Shown: positions 35,735-45,820, counted from the stretch's first letter. The stretch is DNA of 64,000 nucleotides from NORP181 sp047623555 (GCA_047623555.1 JBLHMP010000005.1:1-64000); one strand, 5' to 3'. The notes: generated by a model from the letters alone, not told the origin. Made by a program: numbers and translations.

Positions 35735-36514
35735 ATGCGACTGACATGTCCAAATTGCGGGGCACAATACGAAGTACCGGATGAGGTTATTCCATCCGAG
35801 GGCAGAGATGTGCAGTGTTCCAACTGTGGAGACACCTGGTTTCAGAACCACGCAGACAGCCCAAATCTGACCGAGGCCAAGCCCGAACAGACCCCGCCGC
35901 AAGCCGCTGAACCTGATGTCGATGAAGAGGAAACCGAACAAGCCCCGGCGCAGACTCAGCTGGATTCATCCGTCAAAAACATCCTGCGTGAAGAGGCGGC
36001 ACATGAGGCGCAAATTAGGGCCGATGAGACCGGCAATAGTATCGAAAGCCAGCCAGATTTAGGTCTGGACGACATTGCCTATGACGCCGAGCGGCGCGCC
36101 CAAGAGGCGCAAGATCGGGTGGCCCGCATTCGCGGCACCGAAATCGGCCATGGCGGTGCCCCTGCCGAAGCTGACCCGATCAGCATCCCCAGGTTGCGGC
36201 GCGGCCTGTTGCCCGATATTGAGGAAATCAATTCAACCCTACATGCAGATAGTAACAAGCCCGACCTGGATACTGCGGTTGGCCCTATATCGGCCAGCAC
36301 CCAAGGCAAACGCAAAAGTGGTTTTACCCGCGGATTTGCCGTTGCGATATTGATCGCCGCAGGGTTGGTGATGATCTATGTAAGGGCCCCACAGATCGCC
36401 CAAAGCTTTCCGAAATTTGATCCGGCATTGAATGCCTATGTGGCTGGCGTTGATAAATCGCGATTGTGGCTAGACAATAAAATTGGTGATCTGATTCCCA
36501 ACAAAGGCGAATAG
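35735..36514 (+). CDS. Zinc-ribbon (MJ0042-type) membrane protein
   Basis: 259 aa. The N-terminal zinc ribbon has CPNCG at about residues 5-9 and CSNCG at about 28-32. A long acidic, Glu/Pro-rich region follows, then one C-terminal transmembrane helix (GFAVAILIAAGLVMIYV) near residue 210. The family is a conserved, uncharacterised zinc-ribbon protein next to ftsE in Rhodobacterales. The ribbon faces the cytoplasm if the single helix is the anchor. No function is assigned. Confidence 0.85.
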   Translation: MRLTCPNCGAQYEVPDEVIPSEGRDVQCSNCGDTWFQNHADSPNLTEAKPEQTPPQAAEPDVDEEETEQAPAQTQLDSSVKNILREEAAHEAQIRADETGNSIESQPDLGLDDIAYDAERRAQEAQDRVARIRGTEIGHGGAPAEADPISIPRLRRGLLPDIEEINSTLHADSNKPDLDTAVGPISASTQGKRKSGFTRGFAVAILIAAGLVMIYVRAPQIAQSFPKFDPALNAYVAGVDKSRLWLDNKIGDLIPNKGE

Positions 36515-36567
36515 CAACCACGCCTTCCGGCGGCCGAGCTCAGGCGTGTCCTCGCCTGTGCTCGCGA

Positions 36568-39129
36568 CTAGAACCGGTCTAGCAGACGTTGCAGGTAATC
36601 CAATTCAACCTCGGGGCGTTCACCTTCGCCCGACCGGCGGCGGATTTCGTCCAACAGTTCGCGGGCCCGCCGGTAGACATCTTCGCCCTGCAGCAGGTTT
36701 TCATCGGTGCCAACCGATCCTTGCGATCCCCGATTGCGCCCAAGCGGGTCGCGGTTTTGCGACTGCATTTCGCCGTCTTGCTGACCCTGCCCCTGCTGGT
36801 TTTGCGCCAGCGCCTCGCCCAAGGATTGCATGCCTTGGCGCAGGGCCTCCATGGCGGTGGATTGCTGATCAATCGCGCCGGCGTAATCATTCTGGCGCAA
36901 TGCCTCTTCGGCGCCGTCCATTGCCTCGCCTGCCCGATCCAAAGCTTCGCGCGCCGCGTCACCTTCTGGTGTTCCGGCCCCTGGCATACTGCCCTGTTGG
37001 CGGTTCAACTCATCGCGCAACGCTTGCTGACGATCGGCCAGTGCCCCCTCGGCATCGCCGCCATCTTGCTGGCCTTCCTGCTGGCCATTGCCTTGCCGAC
37101 GACCGCCCTGACCTTCGTGGCTTTCACCGCGACCTTGTCCGCCATTCTGGCCCTCGTTGCCCTGATTTTCACCCACCTGAGCATTGGGATTGAACTGTTC
37201 CTGAAAATCGCGGAACGCCTGATCTGACAACCCTTGCTGTTCGCGCAAGGTATCGGCCAGACCCTCCATGGCCTGCTGGCCCTCGGACTGGTCACTTTGA
37301 CCCGGCGCATTGGTGATACGCATGTTTTCCATCAACTCTTGCAGTTCTTGCAAGGCCTGTTCAGCCTCGGCCATGCGGCCCTGCTCCATCAGTTCCTGAA
37401 TGCGATCCATCATCTTGTCCAGATCGCTTTGCGTCATCTGCATCGAATTTGGCGGCAGGTTCTGATCATCCATCACCTCGCCGTTTTCCTGCGCTTGCTG
37501 CGACAACTGGCGCATATAATCATCACTGGCGCGGCGCAGTTCCTGCATCAGCTCGGCAATCTCAGGGTCACTGGCCCCATTGCGCATCGCCTCGCTGAGC
37601 CGTTCCTGTGCCCGGCGCAGACGTTCCAGAGCATCGCCAATATCACCGTCTTCCAGCAGAATTGCCAAGTCCCAGAGCGCTTGCGAAATCTCGTCCCGCT
37701 GCGGGGCCTTAAGATCAAAACGCGTCATGGTTTCCAGCCGTCGCAGGATCACCCGCAGCCGCAAATAGGCGGTTTCGGAGCGGAACACGCCCTCTGGACG
37801 ATGTGAAACCGCCCGCAGAATCTGCGCCACATGCCCCGCGTTCTGGCGCGACCACAGCAAATCACGACGCTGTTCTATGATCGCGGCGGCCATCGGATCA
37901 AAGAACCGGCGCGCGGGCAGCATGGCGGCAAAGCCTTCGGAGTCAACGCTATGTCCGGCGGCGTCTTCGACCTGCAGCGTAAAGATCACCGGCAGGTTGG
38001 CCCAGGGGTGTTGCGAAAAATCTTCGATCAGTTTCTCGGTGAAATCGCGGCGATCACCGGATATCGGCATTGGCAACTCGACACTGATTTCGTCGCGCGG
38101 TTCAGGGTCAGCCAACAGCCCGTAACGACGAGTGATCGCATCCAGATCCAGCGCAATCAGCGCCCTCCCCGAAATAACCCCATAGTCATCGCTGGCGGTA
38201 AACGGCAGCGTCATTTGCCCACCGGCCTGTGCCTCGGCGGGGCCAGTCACGGCGAGATCCGGCGCGGAATCGGTGATCATGTCAACCAGCCATGTCTGGC
38301 CGCCTGTCCCGTCGATACGCAATTCGCCGTCTTGGGTGACCGCGAAATCATGCCCCGGGTTTGTCGCTGGAGGAATGTCACCAATGCGGCCCGACACGGT
38401 TTCGGCCAATGCCAAAGCCCCCAATTCGCCGTAAAACCGCAAGGTGATGCGGCTGCCTTGGGGTACGTTTAATGTCTTGTCGTCGATGTCGTTCAGATAG
38501 ATCGTTGGCAGGCCGGTATATCGTGGCGGCTCTACCCAGCCTTCCCAGCTGGGGCCGCCTGCGGCCAGCACCGCAGCGCCCGGTGTCAAATCGGCGACCG
38601 ATCCAACCCGCAGAATTGAGCCGAACAGCAAGGCAACAACCAACGCCACCAAAGACGAATAACGCAACCCATAAGGGTCGCGACTGGCGATCTGTAAATT
38701 CGGTTTCGCGGCTTTGGCCCCAAAGGCCCGCACCGCCATGCGTTGCTGATGCGCCCGCCAGACCGCGGCTGATGCATCATCGCCTGCGCCTATTGCCAGC
38801 TCATCGAGCAGCGCCGCAATCGGGCGACCCGGCAGGGTTTCGTCCAATCGGGTCAGCGCCTCAAATCGGGTTGGCCAATGGAAACCGCGAATGCCCCAGA
38901 CCAGGCTGATCAGCACCGCAAGAACGCTAATAACCGCCATCCCCCAGACCGCTTCGATGGGCATCAGGTCATGCAGGCCCAGCAGCAAAGCCGCAGCCAT
39001 CAGCATGAGGATCGAGGTCAACGGCCAGAACCGGCGCAACACCTGCTCGGCAATCATGCCGACGCGGGTCAAAACCAGCGGCAGGCGCAATCGGCGCAAG
39101 GTCGGGGCAGTGCCGGGTTGGCTGGCCAT
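36568..39129 (-). CDS. TIGR02302 family membrane protein
   Basis: 853 aa. Two or three hydrophobic segments in the first 180 residues are followed by a beta-rich region and a long C-terminal part rich in Gln, Glu, Gly and Asn (about residues 600-790), then a short helical tail. It matches the conserved TIGR02302/DUF4175 alphaproteobacterial family. The function is unknown. The Gln-rich region is low-complexity, which produces several long shadow ORFs on the other strand. Confidence 0.85.
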   Translation of the reverse strand: MASQPGTAPTLRRLRLPLVLTRVGMIAEQVLRRFWPLTSILMLMAAALLLGLHDLMPIEAVWGMAVISVLAVLISLVWGIRGFHWPTRFEALTRLDETLPGRPIAALLDELAIGAGDDASAAVWRAHQQRMAVRAFGAKAAKPNLQIASRDPYGLRYSSLVALVVALLFGSILRVGSVADLTPGAAVLAAGGPSWEGWVEPPRYTGLPTIYLNDIDDKTLNVPQGSRITLRFYGELGALALAETVSGRIGDIPPATNPGHDFAVTQDGELRIDGTGGQTWLVDMITDSAPDLAVTGPAEAQAGGQMTLPFTASDDYGVISGRALIALDLDAITRRYGLLADPEPRDEISVELPMPISGDRRDFTEKLIEDFSQHPWANLPVIFTLQVEDAAGHSVDSEGFAAMLPARRFFDPMAAAIIEQRRDLLWSRQNAGHVAQILRAVSHRPEGVFRSETAYLRLRVILRRLETMTRFDLKAPQRDEISQALWDLAILLEDGDIGDALERLRRAQERLSEAMRNGASDPEIAELMQELRRASDDYMRQLSQQAQENGEVMDDQNLPPNSMQMTQSDLDKMMDRIQELMEQGRMAEAEQALQELQELMENMRITNAPGQSDQSEGQQAMEGLADTLREQQGLSDQAFRDFQEQFNPNAQVGENQGNEGQNGGQGRGESHEGQGGRRQGNGQQEGQQDGGDAEGALADRQQALRDELNRQQGSMPGAGTPEGDAAREALDRAGEAMDGAEEALRQNDYAGAIDQQSTAMEALRQGMQSLGEALAQNQQGQGQQDGEMQSQNRDPLGRNRGSQGSVGTDENLLQGEDVYRRARELLDEIRRRSGEGERPEVELDYLQRLLDRF

Positions 39130-39163
39130 TACCGTCTCCTGAGGGTCGCGGCGCAGGATTGCG

Positions 39164-40429
39164 TCACAGCCACTCGGGTATGGTATCGCGATTTATCATA
39201 TCTTCAAAGGTCAGACGTGGGCGGATAACCGCGAATTGATCGCCATTCACCAAAACTTCGGGGATTAACAGCCGCGAATTGTATTCACTCGACATCACCG
39301 CACCATAGGCCCCGGCACTGCGGAACGCGATCAGATCATCGGCAGCAAGCGGCGGCATCATGCGTTGTTTGGCAAATGTATCGCCGCTTTCGCAGATCGG
39401 GCCAACGATGTCGTAGGGCTGTTGGGCAACGCCGGGCGCGGGTTCAACCACCGGAATGATGTCGTGATGCGCCTCATACATTGCCGGGCGAATCAGGTCG
39501 TTCATCGCCCCGTCCACGATCAGAAAATCACGGCCTTCGCCTGATTTCACATAGATCACCTGCGACACCATGATCCCGGCATTGCCCGCAATCAAACGCC
39601 CCGGTTCGATCTCGATCTCGCAGCCCAGATGCCCGACGGTCCGTTTAATCAGCGCACCGTAATCTGACGGCAATGGCGGTGCCTCGTTTGAGCGTTCATA
39701 GGGAATGCCCAAGCCGCCGCCCAGATCAAGGCGACGAATATTGTGGCCATCGGCGCGCAGCGTTTCGGTCAGTTCAGCAACTTTCAGATAGGCCTGCTCA
39801 AACGGCGCCAAATCGGTCAACTGGCTGCCGATATGCACGTCGATGCCAATGATTTCGAGCCCCGGCAACGCGGCGGCCATCGCATAGACCTCGCGGGCAC
39901 GGGCAATTGGAATGCCAAATTTGTTCTCGGATTTGCCAGTGGCGATTTTGGCGTGGGTTTTGGCGTCGACATCCGGATTGACGCGAATGGTAATCGGAAC
40001 AGTCATGCCCAGCGCCACGGCCTGCGCGCTGATCACCTGCATTTCGGGCTCGGATTCGACGTTGAACTGGCGAATACCACCCATCAACGCAGTGCGGATT
40101 TCGCACGCAGTTTTACCAACGCCCGAGAATACGATTTTGTCACCGGGGACACCTGCGGCCCTGGCGCGCAGGTATTCGCCCTCAGACACCACATCCATGC
40201 CCGCCCCGGCATTGGCCAGCGTTTTCAGAATGGCCTGATTGCTGGCCGCCTTCATCGCATAGCAAACCAGATGGTCCATGCCCTCCAATGCCTCGTCAAA
40301 CAGCCGAAAATGGCGTTCAAGCGTGGCTGTGGAATAAACATAAAACGGCGTTCCAACGCTGGCTTCTATTTCAGCCAGCGGAACGTCTTCGGCGTGTAAT
40401 GCGCCATCTTTGTAGAGAAAATGATCCAT
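39164..40429 (-). CDS. lysA: Diaminopimelate decarboxylase
   Basis: PLP enzyme making lysine from meso-diaminopimelate, 421 aa. The PLP lysine is K60 in CYAMKAASN. A glycine-rich GGGLGIPYE lies near residue 235, and the C-terminal active-site motif GPICESGD near 345. It is downstream of argH and an LptM-like lipoprotein gene on the same strand. Confidence 0.95.
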   Translation of the reverse strand: MDHFLYKDGALHAEDVPLAEIEASVGTPFYVYSTATLERHFRLFDEALEGMDHLVCYAMKAASNQAILKTLANAGAGMDVVSEGEYLRARAAGVPGDKIVFSGVGKTACEIRTALMGGIRQFNVESEPEMQVISAQAVALGMTVPITIRVNPDVDAKTHAKIATGKSENKFGIPIARAREVYAMAAALPGLEIIGIDVHIGSQLTDLAPFEQAYLKVAELTETLRADGHNIRRLDLGGGLGIPYERSNEAPPLPSDYGALIKRTVGHLGCEIEIEPGRLIAGNAGIMVSQVIYVKSGEGRDFLIVDGAMNDLIRPAMYEAHHDIIPVVEPAPGVAQQPYDIVGPICESGDTFAKQRMMPPLAADDLIAFRSAGAYGAVMSSEYNSRLLIPEVLVNGDQFAVIRPRLTFEDMINRDTIPEWL

Positions 40430-40626
40430 GCTGCGATTAGACTTAAATCGTCGTCCAGATCAATTGGAATCAGCGCTCAGGTTATCAATAAGGGTAAGAA
40501 CATCCGCAATTTAGGCACTATCTCGCCCTATTTTCTGGCTCCCCCTCTTTTCTCACTTGCGGCAGGTCGAGGTAGGCACCGGCTTTGGGAACAATGCCCA
40601 AAGGGGTCGGCGCAACCGTCCGCAGA

Positions 40627-40809
40627 TCAGGGTTTGTCTTTAGAGGCGCCAGGCGGCCCATAGACCACACCAACCCGCGCGCTGCCCGATAGGCTTACTC
40701 CGGTGCCCGTGGGCTGTGCGGCATTCTCTGTTGGTCTTTGTGGGATGCCATCCGCGCCACAGGCGGTCAGAATAGCAGTTGCTATAAACGCCAGAACAAG
40801 TCGACTCAT
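40627..40809 (-). CDS. Small lipoprotein, LptM-like
   Basis: 60 aa from the ATG at 40809, which overlaps the argH stop (ATGA). A signal sequence is followed by a lipobox with Cys at residue 17 (LTAC-G). The mature N-terminus CGADGIPQRP resembles the CGxxGPxxxP of LptM/YifL, the chaperone for LptD maturation. In gammaproteobacteria LptM genes lie beside lysA and dapF, and here the gene lies between argH and lysA. The LptM role is inferred. Confidence 0.75.
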   Translation of the reverse strand: MSRLVLAFIATAILTACGADGIPQRPTENAAQPTGTGVSLSGSARVGVVYGPPGASKDKP

Positions 40810-42197
40810 GTCAGCCTCGCTTTCCATAGTTTGATTTGCGCCCGCACCTGTGCCGGGGCCGTTCCACCATAAGACATGCGTGAGTTTACTGAATTTTCAA
40901 CCCCAAGGACATCAAAGACATCCTTAGTAATATCGCCATGAACCGATTGCATGTCCGTAAGGCTCAGATCGGGCAGATCACAGTCTTTGGCTTCGGCCAT
41001 GGCCACCAATGATCCGGTGATGTGATGTGCATCGCGGAATGGCAGGCCCAGAACCCGCACCAACCAGTCGGCCAGATCAGTGGCCGTTGAAAACCCGGAC
41101 CCGGCTGCGGCCGCAAGCGAATCGCGGTTGGCGGTCATGTCGCGCACCATGCCGTTCATCGCGGCCATCGCCAGCATCCAGCTGTCAGCGGCGTCAAACA
41201 CCTGTTCTTTGTCTTCCTGCATGTCCTTGGAATAGGCCAAAGGCAGGCCTTTCATCACCATCATCAGCGCCGTGTTGGCCCCAAAAATCCGGCCAATCTT
41301 GGCGCGAATCAATTCCGCCGCATCCGGGTTTTTCTTTTGCGGCATGATGGATGATCCGGTCGAGAACCGATCACTTAGCGCCACAAACCGGAATTGCGCC
41401 GACGACCAGATCACCAGTTCCTCGGCCATACGTGACAGGTGCATGGCGCAGATGCTGGCGGTGCTCAGGAACTCCAGTGCGAAATCACGGTCGCTGACCG
41501 CGTCCAGCGAATTGGCACTTGGTCGATCAAAGCCCAACGCCTTGGCTGTCATGTCGCGATCAATCGGAAACGACGTGCCGGCCAGTGCGGCAGCACCCAA
41601 GGGCGATTCGTTCATCCGCACGCGGGCATCGCGCACCCGGCCTAAATCACGGCCAAACATTTCCACATAGGCCATCATATGGTGGCCCCATGTCACCGGC
41701 TGTGCGACCTGCAAATGGGTAAACCCGGGCATCACCCAAGCGGCCCCGGCCTCGGCCTGTTCTAACAAGGCCTCGATCAACGCCAAAAGGCCGGATTCAG
41801 CGGCATCCAATTGATCACGCACCCATAATTTGAAATCGGTTGCCACCTGATCATTGCGGCTGCGTCCGGTGTGCAAGCGCCCGGCAGGTTCGCCAATGAT
41901 CTCTTTCAGGCGCGATTCGACATTCATATGGATGTCTTCTAGCGCGGTGGAATACTCAAACGTTCCGCCTTCGATTTCTGACAACACCGTGAGGAGGCCT
42001 TTCCCTATCGCCTCAGCATCGCTATCGCTTATCACGCCTGTTGCGGCCAACATCGCTGCGTGGGCTCTTGAACCGGCAATATCCTGCGCCGCCATCCGTC
42101 GGTCGTACCCGATCGAGGCATTAATCGCCTCCATGATCGCGTCCGGTCCGGCGGCAAAGCGGCCGCCCCACATCTGGTTTGAGGATTTATCTGCCAT
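40806..42197 (-). CDS. argH: Argininosuccinate lyase
   Basis: Last step of arginine synthesis, splitting argininosuccinate to arginine and fumarate. 463 aa. MWGGRFAAGPDAIMEAINAS opens the protein, HTGRSRNDQVATDF lies near residue 105, and the signature GSSIMPQKKNPD near 280. Its start lies only 22 nt from the start of the divergent TlpA-like gene. Confidence 0.96.
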   Translation of the reverse strand: MADKSSNQMWGGRFAAGPDAIMEAINASIGYDRRMAAQDIAGSRAHAAMLAATGVISDSDAEAIGKGLLTVLSEIEGGTFEYSTALEDIHMNVESRLKEIIGEPAGRLHTGRSRNDQVATDFKLWVRDQLDAAESGLLALIEALLEQAEAGAAWVMPGFTHLQVAQPVTWGHHMMAYVEMFGRDLGRVRDARVRMNESPLGAAALAGTSFPIDRDMTAKALGFDRPSANSLDAVSDRDFALEFLSTASICAMHLSRMAEELVIWSSAQFRFVALSDRFSTGSSIMPQKKNPDAAELIRAKIGRIFGANTALMMVMKGLPLAYSKDMQEDKEQVFDAADSWMLAMAAMNGMVRDMTANRDSLAAAAGSGFSTATDLADWLVRVLGLPFRDAHHITGSLVAMAEAKDCDLPDLSLTDMQSVHGDITKDVFDVLGVENSVNSRMSYGGTAPAQVRAQIKLWKARLT

Positions 42198-42219
42198 GTC
42201 GTGTCCTATCGGAGGAAAA

Positions 42220-42789
42220 ATGCGTCTTATTCGTTCCGCTCTCCTTTATATATCCCTTGCGCTGGGTGCAAACACAGCGATGGCCGATATGTCGTCAATT
42301 ATCGCGTTGCGTGATGGCGATATGAAAAAACTGAACTTTCACAGTGAACCCAAAGAAGTGTCACAGGTCGCCTTTACGCTTGAGGATGATAGCGGAATGG
42401 CGACGCTGGCCGATTATCAGGGCAAATATATCCTGCTGAATTTCTGGGCCACATGGTGTGCGCCGTGCCGCGCCGAAATGCCGATGCTCTCTGCCTTGCA
42501 GGACGAATTTGGTGGTGACACTTTCGAAGTGCTAACCTTGGCCACGGGCCGTAATTCGCCCACAGGCATCAAAAAGTTCTTTGACGATGCGGACATTACC
42601 AACCTACCGCGCCATCAGGACCGCAAACAGGCGGTGGCCCGCGACATGGGCATTTTAGGCCTGCCAATCACCGTTATCCTTGATCCCGAAGGGCGCGAAA
42701 TTGCCCGTCTGATTGGGGATGCGGAATGGGATTCTGACAGCGCACGCGCCATTATTGCCGCCTTGTTAGAGCCGTCATCTGACGACTAA
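42220..42789 (+). CDS. TlpA-like periplasmic thiol:disulfide oxidoreductase
   Basis: 189 aa from the ATG at 42220, directly behind GGAGG; an upstream in-frame extension lies inside argH and is rejected. An N-terminal signal anchor ends near residue 22. The thioredoxin fold has active-site WCAPC (Cys80, Cys83) and the cis-Pro loop LGLPITVILDPEG near 150. It is likely to reduce periplasmic disulfides, as in cytochrome c maturation. It lies alone, divergent from argH. Confidence 0.9.
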   Translation: MRLIRSALLYISLALGANTAMADMSSIIALRDGDMKKLNFHSEPKEVSQVAFTLEDDSGMATLADYQGKYILLNFWATWCAPCRAEMPMLSALQDEFGGDTFEVLTLATGRNSPTGIKKFFDDADITNLPRHQDRKQAVARDMGILGLPITVILDPEGREIARLIGDAEWDSDSARAIIAALLEPSSDD

Positions 42790-42862
42790 TAGCCATTGAC
42801 GCAACGCACCCTTTGACAAAACGCACCCTTAAGCTCAACTCTTACGGCGAACAGGGGGCGCG

Positions 42863-43249
42863 ATGCCGTTAGCAATACTTCTTATTCTGGTCGCCGGTGG
42901 CATCGGCGGCGTCGCCGTGCTGTTGCATTTTCTCGGCAAATCCAAGCCGGTGATCCTGACCACAGACGCCGCCCGCACCGCATGGTTGCGGCCGTTCCCG
43001 GATGAAACCGTCACAGACGTTACGCTGGCCGACACTGGCCACGCGGCATTGATTGGCACGGATCACGGACCGGGGCTGGTCTGGTCCTTTGGCATTGATA
43101 CGGTTGCGCGTCCTCTAAAGGACGCCAAAATAACCGAAACCAACAAACACCTGAAAATCCGTTTTTCCGACTTCACCGCCCCCAAGGCGATGATCACCCT
43201 CTCCGAAACAGAACGCGCCGACTGGCGTGAGAAAATGGCACAGACATGA
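42863..43249 (+). CDS. Membrane-anchored protein of unknown function
   Basis: 128 aa with one N-terminal helix (LAILLILVAGGIGGVAVLLHF) and a soluble C-terminal part. I recognise no family. The stop overlaps the start of the sterol-desaturase gene (ATGA), so it is translated with that hydroxylase and may help it; this is inference only. Confidence 0.75.
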   Translation: MPLAILLILVAGGIGGVAVLLHFLGKSKPVILTTDAARTAWLRPFPDETVTDVTLADTGHAALIGTDHGPGLVWSFGIDTVARPLKDAKITETNKHLKIRFSDFTAPKAMITLSETERADWREKMAQT

Positions 43250-44175
43250 CCGAGACATTGCATTACCCGGACGTGGTCCAATGGGCCGTTCCGTTGTTCG
43301 TGATCGCCGTTCTGGCCGAAGTCGCCTGGATCATCATTCGCAAACGTGGTGGACGTTATGAGACCCGCGATGCGCTGACCTCGCTGATCATGGGGGCCGC
43401 CAATGTCGCGATTGGCATCGCCATGGGGTTCATCGCCTGGGGCTTTTTCATGCTGCTGTGGAGGATCACGCCGCTTGATCTTGGCTCGGCTTGGTGGGTC
43501 GTGCTGTTGTGTTTTGTGCTGGATGATCTGCGCTATTATTGGGTGCATCGGTTTGGCCATCGGGTGCGCTGGGTCTGGGCTAGCCATGTCAATCACCACT
43601 CGTCCCAGCATTACAACCTGACCACGGCGTTGCGTCAGACATGGACCGGAACATTTACCTTGATGATGATCGTGCGGGCGCCATTGATTCTGCTGGGATT
43701 CCATCCGGCTATGATCGTGTTTGTTGGTGGCCTCAACCTGATTTACCAATTCTGGATACACACCGAAGCCATCAACAAAATGCCCCGCTGGTTTGAGGCC
43801 GTAATGAATACGCCGTCACATCACCGGGTCCATCATGGTCGCAATGCCCGTTATCTGGATGCGAATTACGCCGGAGTGTTCATCATCTGGGACAGGATGT
43901 TTGGCACATTTGTGCCCGAACTGGACGAGGAAAAACCGGATTACGGGTTGGTCTATAACTTAGGCACGTTCAACCCGTTGCGCGTTGCGTTTCATGAATG
44001 GGTCGGGTTGTTTCATGATGTGTTCCAATCCGGCCTAACACTGAGCGAGCGGTTCAAATACGCCTTTGCGCCGCCGGGTTATAGCCATGACGGCAGCCGG
44101 GATACATCCGAGACAATCAAAGCCAAACACCTGCTGCGCAACCCGACCGACAGGGGCACACCGGGCTTCAACTAG
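43246..44175 (+). CDS. Sterol desaturase / fatty acid hydroxylase family protein
   Basis: 309-aa integral membrane di-iron oxygenase. Histidine motifs are HRFGH near residue 105, HVNHHSSQH near 117 and HHRVHHG near 192. Several hydrophobic helices surround them. It probably hydroxylates or desaturates a lipid (fatty acid, carotenoid or hopanoid-like). The substrate is unknown. Confidence 0.88.
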   Translation: MTETLHYPDVVQWAVPLFVIAVLAEVAWIIIRKRGGRYETRDALTSLIMGAANVAIGIAMGFIAWGFFMLLWRITPLDLGSAWWVVLLCFVLDDLRYYWVHRFGHRVRWVWASHVNHHSSQHYNLTTALRQTWTGTFTLMMIVRAPLILLGFHPAMIVFVGGLNLIYQFWIHTEAINKMPRWFEAVMNTPSHHRVHHGRNARYLDANYAGVFIIWDRMFGTFVPELDEEKPDYGLVYNLGTFNPLRVAFHEWVGLFHDVFQSGLTLSERFKYAFAPPGYSHDGSRDTSETIKAKHLLRNPTDRGTPGFN

Positions 44176-44245
44176 GCCCGTTCGCCCGCCACAAACGCCA
44201 AATCAACATTTGGAAAATGGCGCAGCTCTGCGCCACAGGATCACA

Positions 44246-44815
44246 TCAGCGTATCAAACGCGCCACTTCGGCGTGACGCGGACAGGTTACCAGATGGTCG
44301 TTTATCATGCCAACGGCCTGCATGAATGCATACACAATCGTCGGCCCGCAAAATTTAAACCCGGCCTTCTTTAAATCCTTGGAAACCTGCGTCGACAAAT
44401 CTGTAAATGCGGGCACCTCATCCAGGCGGGTCCATGAATTCTGTAACGGCTCGCCGCCGACATAATTCCATAGAAACCGATCAAAACCCTGCTCTTGCTC
44501 GATCTTCTGCCACACGCGCGCATTGCCAATCGTCGCCTCGATCTTGCCGCGATGCCGGATGATACCCGGATTTCCCAACAACCGCTCAACATCATCCGGG
44601 CCCCAACCCGCGATCACATTTGGTTCAAACCCGGCGAAAGCCTCGCGAAATTTCTCTCGCTTTTTAAGTATCGTGATCCAACTTAACCCCGCCTGGAACC
44701 CATCCAGCACCATTTTCTCCCATAACGCACGGCTGTCATATTCCGGAACACCCCAGTCTGTGTCATGATAATCAACATAAATTTTCTCGTTTCCGGCCCA
44801 TCCACAGCGGTCCAT
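44246..44815 (-). CDS. tag: DNA-3-methyladenine glycosylase I
   Basis: Base-excision repair glycosylase removing 3-methyladenine, 189 aa. CGWAG at about residues 3-7, YHDTDWGVPEYD near 15 and GFQAGLSWITIL near 35 are diagnostic. The C-terminal zinc-binding Cys/His set ends in CPRHAEV. It is divergent from the EAL gene. Confidence 0.93.
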   Translation of the reverse strand: MDRCGWAGNEKIYVDYHDTDWGVPEYDSRALWEKMVLDGFQAGLSWITILKKREKFREAFAGFEPNVIAGWGPDDVERLLGNPGIIRHRGKIEATIGNARVWQKIEQEQGFDRFLWNYVGGEPLQNSWTRLDEVPAFTDLSTQVSKDLKKAGFKFCGPTIVYAFMQAVGMINDHLVTCPRHAEVARLIR

Positions 44816-44933
44816 AGCTCACCCTCCTCTTTGCTCCACGACACTTGCAGCAAATTAGAATGAAAAGCGATTATTAAGCACAACTTCATATTTTTGGCGA
44901 AAACTTGTCCTACACAAGCAACCAGGATTCGTT

Positions 44934-45776
44934 ATGAAAAAGCGCCACAGACAACACCGCGCAGAAATGCCACACGGAGCGGATAGCCCTTTGGGCATGG
45001 CCATTGTCGGCCGGGATGAGGCGACATTGAAGATGGTAACCGACGCGGTGCGTCATCGTCAGGCAATGCTTGCGTTTCAGCCGGTGATGCAGGCCCGTGC
45101 ACCACAGCAAATTGCGTTTTACGAGGGGCTGATTCGCGTTCTTGATGCATCTGGTCGGGTCATCCCGGCGCGTGATTTTATGCCGGTTGTCGAAAACACC
45201 GAATTGGGTCGGGAAATTGACTGTGTAGCGCTCGAAATGGGGCTGCGTACCTTGGGACGAAATCCATCGATTCGACTATCTATCAACATGTCGGCCCGAT
45301 CCATTGGCTACGGTCGTTGGATGAACATTCTGGACCGTTTGCTCAAGAAAGACGCCTCAATTGGTCCGCGACTGATTCTGGAAATTACCGAATCTTCGGC
45401 GATGACCGTGCCTGAACTTGTCAGTGATTTCATGGACCGGCTTCAGGGGCGTGGCATTGGCTTTGCATTGGATGATTTTGGCGCAGGATACACGGCGTTT
45501 CGACATTTTCGCAATTTCTACTTTGATGCGGTTAAAATCGATGGTCAGTTTGTGCGCGGCATCCACGACAATCCTGACAATCAAGTGCTGACACAAGCGT
45601 TGATCGCTATCGCCCAACAATTCGATATGCTGACGGTTGCTGAATCCGTCGAAACTCAGCAGGACGCTGAATACCTGATGTCGATCGGTATTGATTGCCT
45701 TCAGGGTTATCTGTACGGCGCGCCCACCATTCGCCCGCCATGGATACCCGAAAAGCAGTCACAGCAGGTCGCCTAA
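44934..45776 (+). CDS. EAL-domain cyclic-di-GMP phosphodiesterase
   Basis: 280 aa, a stand-alone EAL domain with no GGDEF or visible sensor. The metal-binding signature is YEGLIR (E64, EGL variant of EAL). NMSA near residue 121, EITES near 150, DDFGAGYTA near 182 and VKIDG near 200 are all present. The loop usually written EGVET reads ESVET. The domain should be active. There is no partner cyclase nearby. Confidence 0.88.
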   Translation: MKKRHRQHRAEMPHGADSPLGMAIVGRDEATLKMVTDAVRHRQAMLAFQPVMQARAPQQIAFYEGLIRVLDASGRVIPARDFMPVVENTELGREIDCVALEMGLRTLGRNPSIRLSINMSARSIGYGRWMNILDRLLKKDASIGPRLILEITESSAMTVPELVSDFMDRLQGRGIGFALDDFGAGYTAFRHFRNFYFDAVKIDGQFVRGIHDNPDNQVLTQALIAIAQQFDMLTVAESVETQQDAEYLMSIGIDCLQGYLYGAPTIRPPWIPEKQSQQVA

Positions 45777-45820
45777 CCCCCGGTTGGGCCATCCCAAAAA
45801 GGCACAAAACAAGGTGCCTG

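Noticed and set aside
36546..37227. Long plus-strand ORFs opposite the TIGR02302 gene
   Set aside because: They mirror its Gln/Glu-rich low-complexity region and lack protein-like features.
41854..42219. N-terminal extension of the TlpA-like gene
   Set aside because: It lies antisense within argH; a ribosome site and signal peptide support 42220.
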